Part shown: positions 10,599-13,420 of the stretch, one piece after another
Layout of the letters: each line of letters opens with the position of its first letter
Position numbering within the stretch: the first letter of the stretch is position 1
Assembly (NCBI GenBank): GCA_937874455.1
Contig: CALNBE010000242.1
Location: 1 to 13,420 of the forward strand
DNA: 13,420 bases
From: an uncultured Opitutia bacterium
Lineage (GTDB): Bacteria; Verrucomicrobiota; Verrucomicrobiia; Opitutales; UBA953
Direction of reading: 5' to 3'
Notes under the pieces: model-generated
What the model saw: the letters and a program-made list of their open reading frames with translations, nothing else
Database searches by the model: none
What the model was told of the DNA's origin: nothing
Position numbers and translations under genes: made by a program

Positions 10599-13420
10599 AT
10601 GTTTGTTATCCGTCCATTTTTCACCCGCATGCCACCTGCCCGCCCCAAACGCCCGCCCCTCGTCCGACTGCACCGCTTACTGCGCTGGGTGCTGGTCTGC
10701 GTCTTGTTCGGCCAGTGGACCGGGTTGGCGCTGGTCCGGAAGCATGTACTTTTCCCCCTCCCAAATTTTGCCAGGGACAGAATCTGCGCATGGTTCTCCG
10801 CCCAAGGGATGCACGTCAACGCCCAGCAGATCCAGCTGAGTCTGGACGGGATGCTCGCGGTTGACAGCCTCTCTGTCTCCCAGCCAAACACGAAGGAGCC
10901 GGTATTGGCGGCGCAAAAACTCGTTCTCGACTTCTCCCTGCCCGACCTGCTTCAAGGCAACTTTTTTCCCCGCCACCTTTTTCTCGACGAAGCCACGCTT
11001 TTTGCCCCGCCCTCCATCGCCCCATCGGGCGAGCGTGAATCCGTTCTGCAAAACCTGCGCATCGACCTCCGGCGGGACGGCAAACGCTACTTGATAAAAA
11101 CGGCGCAAGGTCGTTTCGCCCATCTTCCTCTGGTCGCTTACGGAGAAATCCCCCTTCCCGCCACCGCCGAATTTGCCCACGCATCCGACAATCCGGCGGA
11201 GAAAACTCCCCTCCTCAGCAGCACCCGATGGCAGAAGCTGCACATTCTTCTCGGCAAACTGCTACAACAGGAGAAATCGCTCACCGCTCTGGAACAGCCC
11301 CGGATTGAAATCCTCAGCCAAGCCCCAAGCACCCGGGATATTTCCCTCCACATTCGAGCCACAGCCGAAACACTCCGGCTGCCCGACCAACTCACCCTGC
11401 AGGAGCCCAGTGTTTCCCTGACACTGCATTTTCAAGATTGGCACTTCGTCCCAGCCAACCAGCCCGCACATATCCGCATTTCCCAGCTCAACTGGAACAA
11501 TCCGCCCCTTGTCCGCTCCCTGTCCTCCGGGCCGATTTTCCTCCAAGCGCCCCTCGTCACACTCTCCTCACCTCCTTCCTCCATCAACCTTTGGAGCGGC
11601 CCCATTCAGGCCGAAAACGACTCAGCGGAAGCAGCATTTGGCCGGGTTGACTGGAAAAATCCTTCCGCCATTTCAGCCCGGCTCGCACTCGTCCGCAACG
11701 GCGACCAATTAAGCGCCGACGCCACCATCAACACAGCCGCCCAATCACTGCAGGCGTTCGTTTCCGCCGACCTAATTCCCAACCATTACCTACGCCACCC
11801 GCGCATCCAAAAATTTATTCCGACTGAAGCCGCGTCTCTCAACATCCCCTCCCGCGTCAGTCTCGAAGGAGACCTCTCCCTCGCCCCGCAATGGCGCTTC
11901 GAACAGGCATTCTTCCACGCGCAAACAGGCCCCGCCTCCTTCGAGCAATTTCGCATTCTCGGCGGCCACGGCAACATCCTGCTCACCCCGCAAAACATCA
12001 CCCTCTCCAGCGCTGACCTCATCGCGGCCAACTACCGTGCCCGCGGCAGCTTTTCCTCTGGGTTCACCCCCGAATCCGAGTTCAGATTTCTGCTGCGCGG
12101 CAGCGCACCGCCCCAAAATCTCAATATTTTCCTCCCCGACTGGTGGTCCATGCTCTGGGACAACCTCCAGCTCGACCCGCTAAATCTCGGCTATACCGAC
12201 ATCGACATCAGCGGCCAATGGGAGGGCACCCCTTCCATCTTCGTTTACTGCTTCGCCTCCTCCAGTTTTCTTTCCTTTCATGGCCGCACCGCGGACCATG
12301 CCGAATTGCGCATCGTCTCCCACGAGGACCTCATCGCCCTCTACGACATTCTCGCCCTGAGCGAGGGGGAAAAAACCACCGGCACCCTCCAGTGGCACCA
12401 TCGCATGCCCGACTACGCGGAGGAAAACCTCTCCTTCCACTTTGCCGGACTCCTGCCCCAGGACACTTCGCTGTCCATCATCGATCTCTTCTCCCCCGAT
12501 ATCGCTGAAACGCTGGATTTCCTGCAAACCGAACAACCGCCCCACGGCGAAGTCACTGGCGTCTTCCACAGCGAAGCCAGCCCCACGCCCGACCGTGTGC
12601 AACTGTTGTTCAACACCGCCGAGCCAATCTCGCTTTCCCTCTGGGATTTTCCCATCAAAAACTTTTCCGGCAGCATCGCCTACGACTCCGACCTCCTCGC
12701 CATCACCGTCAACAAGGCCTCCATCGCCGGCGGCACCATCGCCTCCTCGCTGGACCCGGTGGAGAAAAACAAGGAGCAAAACAAAACAAAATCCTTTCCG
12801 CTGCGTGAAGCCCCCAGCCGCATCTGGATCAACCTCGAAGGAGAAAAACCACAGGTGTTCTTCGACGCCGAAATCCTCAATGCCCAGCAACGCCAACTCA
12901 CCCATTTGCTCCGCCAAATCCACCCAGCCCCCGCCACTCCCGACATCATCGACACCAAAACAACCCCTGCGCCCGCCCTGCGCGATGAATCCCAGATCGA
13001 CCTTCTCCTGCGCGGGCAAATAAGCCTCCCCGATCTCGATTCCCTTTACGCCAAAGGTCACATTTACCTTAACGACCCCCAACTGGGCGAGCTGCACATC
13101 CTCGGCGGACTCTCCCGGCTCCTTTCCAAAATCGGCATTGATCTCGCATCCTTCCACCTCAACCACGCCGAGGGCGACTTTGCCATTTTGCAAAAAACCG
13201 TTTTTCTCCCTCACACCCTGATCTCCGGGCCCAACGCAAAAATCGACCTCACCGGACAATACGCAATTGAACAGGGTTCACTCAATTTTCACGCCATCCT
13301 CACCACCGCCGTGGGCGAGGACATCCCCGTGCTCAAACACGTTTTCTCCCTCTTCAACCACCTGCCCAACCTCATTCAAATGAAAATCTCTGGCCCCGCC
13401 GACAATCCGAAATGGGAGCT
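10599..13420 (+). CDS. AsmA/YhdP-like membrane-anchored envelope protein (partial, 3' end outside window)
   Basis: AsmA-family proteins are inner-membrane-anchored periplasmic proteins, several of which act in lipid transport to the outer membrane or in its homeostasis. This frame is open for 940 codons to the right edge with no stop. A basic N-terminus (RPKRPPLVRLHRLLR) precedes one membrane anchor (LLRWVLVCVLFGQWTGLALV, about residues 27-46). A long beta-rich region of short 'L.I.G....' units follows. Two low-complexity linkers interrupt it: Lys/Asn-rich near residues 722-731 and Pro/Ala-rich near 775-797. The last ~110 residues resemble the AsmA C-terminal domain: LHILGGLSRLL, IDLTGQYAIEQGSLNFHAIL, and a closing SGPADNPKWEL like the 'GsxdnPxw' end of YhdP-type proteins. 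The start is ATG 10599 or, in frame, ATG 10629; neither has a clear Shine-Dalgarno sequence. The family call is from pattern memory. Confidence 0.8.
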   Translation, partial: MFVIRPFFTRMPPARPKRPPLVRLHRLLRWVLVCVLFGQWTGLALVRKHVLFPLPNFARDRICAWFSAQGMHVNAQQIQLSLDGMLAVDSLSVSQPNTKEPVLAAQKLVLDFSLPDLLQGNFFPRHLFLDEATLFAPPSIAPSGERESVLQNLRIDLRRDGKRYLIKTAQGRFAHLPLVAYGEIPLPATAEFAHASDNPAEKTPLLSSTRWQKLHILLGKLLQQEKSLTALEQPRIEILSQAPSTRDISLHIRATAETLRLPDQLTLQEPSVSLTLHFQDWHFVPANQPAHIRISQLNWNNPPLVRSLSSGPIFLQAPLVTLSSPPSSINLWSGPIQAENDSAEAAFGRVDWKNPSAISARLALVRNGDQLSADATINTAAQSLQAFVSADLIPNHYLRHPRIQKFIPTEAASLNIPSRVSLEGDLSLAPQWRFEQAFFHAQTGPASFEQFRILGGHGNILLTPQNITLSSADLIAANYRARGSFSSGFTPESEFRFLLRGSAPPQNLNIFLPDWWSMLWDNLQLDPLNLGYTDIDISGQWEGTPSIFVYCFASSSFLSFHGRTADHAELRIVSHEDLIALYDILALSEGEKTTGTLQWHHRMPDYAEENLSFHFAGLLPQDTSLSIIDLFSPDIAETLDFLQTEQPPHGEVTGVFHSEASPTPDRVQLLFNTAEPISLSLWDFPIKNFSGSIAYDSDLLAITVNKASIAGGTIASSLDPVEKNKEQNKTKSFPLREAPSRIWINLEGEKPQVFFDAEILNAQQRQLTHLLRQIHPAPATPDIIDTKTTPAPALRDESQIDLLLRGQISLPDLDSLYAKGHIYLNDPQLGELHILGGLSRLLSKIGIDLASFHLNHAEGDFAILQKTVFLPHTLISGPNAKIDLTGQYAIEQGSLNFHAILTTAVGEDIPVLKHVFSLFNHLPNLIQMKISGPADNPKWE

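Noticed and set aside
10677..11243. 188-codon minus-strand frame near the start of the AsmA-like gene, and the 153-codon plus-strand frame at 10403-10864
   Set aside because: Both overlap the long plus-strand frame out of phase and show no domain; explained by base composition.
12180..13259. 359-codon minus-strand open frame opposite the AsmA-like gene
   Set aside because: Its Gly/Val-rich product is what strong C bias on the plus strand produces in the mirror frame. The plus frame is open for 940 codons and has an anchor and an AsmA-like end.
1..13420. CRISPR arrays, tRNA or rRNA genes, insertion sequences, and a frameshift in any ribosomal gene
   Set aside because: I saw no regular repeats, no tRNA-like cloverleaf and no transposase. 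Every ribosomal gene reads through to a normal C-terminus; rpmC is only cut by the window edge.

Overview
This window is most likely bacterial chromosome from the PVC superphylum, probably Verrucomicrobiota (perhaps Opitutae). The grounds are a str operon joined directly to an S10 operon without tuf between fusA and rpsJ, the sequence character of the ribosomal proteins, and a large AsmA-like envelope protein beside sppA. The lineage is inferred from gene content and protein style only; no search was possible.

Region 1 (1-8395, all minus strand) is a merged str/S10 operon. In transcription order it reads rpsL (S12), rpsG (S7), fusA (EF-G), rpsJ (S10), rplC (L3), rplD (L4), rplW (L23), rplB (L2), rpsS (S19), a small unrecognised gene, rplV (L22), rpsC (S3), rplP (L16) and rpmC (L29, cut by the left edge). 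All ribosomal proteins look intact. Gaps are 3-50 nt, except 128 nt between rpsJ and rplC. Only 35 nt separate fusA from rpsJ and 28 nt separate rpsL from rpsG, so the long regulatory regions found at those places in Escherichia coli do not fit here. The most unusual gene is the 151-aa protein between rpsS and rplV. It has a signal peptide and a predicted small beta-rich C-terminal domain, so an apparent envelope protein is encoded inside one of the most conserved bacterial operons.

Region 2 (8508-10325, minus strand) is sppA, a full-length two-domain signal peptide peptidase with both catalytic residues. It lies 112 nt upstream of rpsL in the same direction. That spacer is AT-rich, holds an inverted repeat, and probably carries the str promoter.

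Region 3 (10326-10598) is a 273-nt divergent intergenic region with a 12-bp GC palindrome and no gene.

Region 4 (10599 to the right edge, plus strand) is one very long open frame of more than 940 codons. It encodes a membrane-anchored AsmA/YhdP-like protein that continues beyond the window. Its coding strand is strongly richer in C than G, consistent with the minus strand (ribosomal genes, sppA) being the leading strand.

Functionally, most of the window makes the translation machinery, while sppA, the AsmA-like gene and the inserted secreted protein concern the cell envelope.
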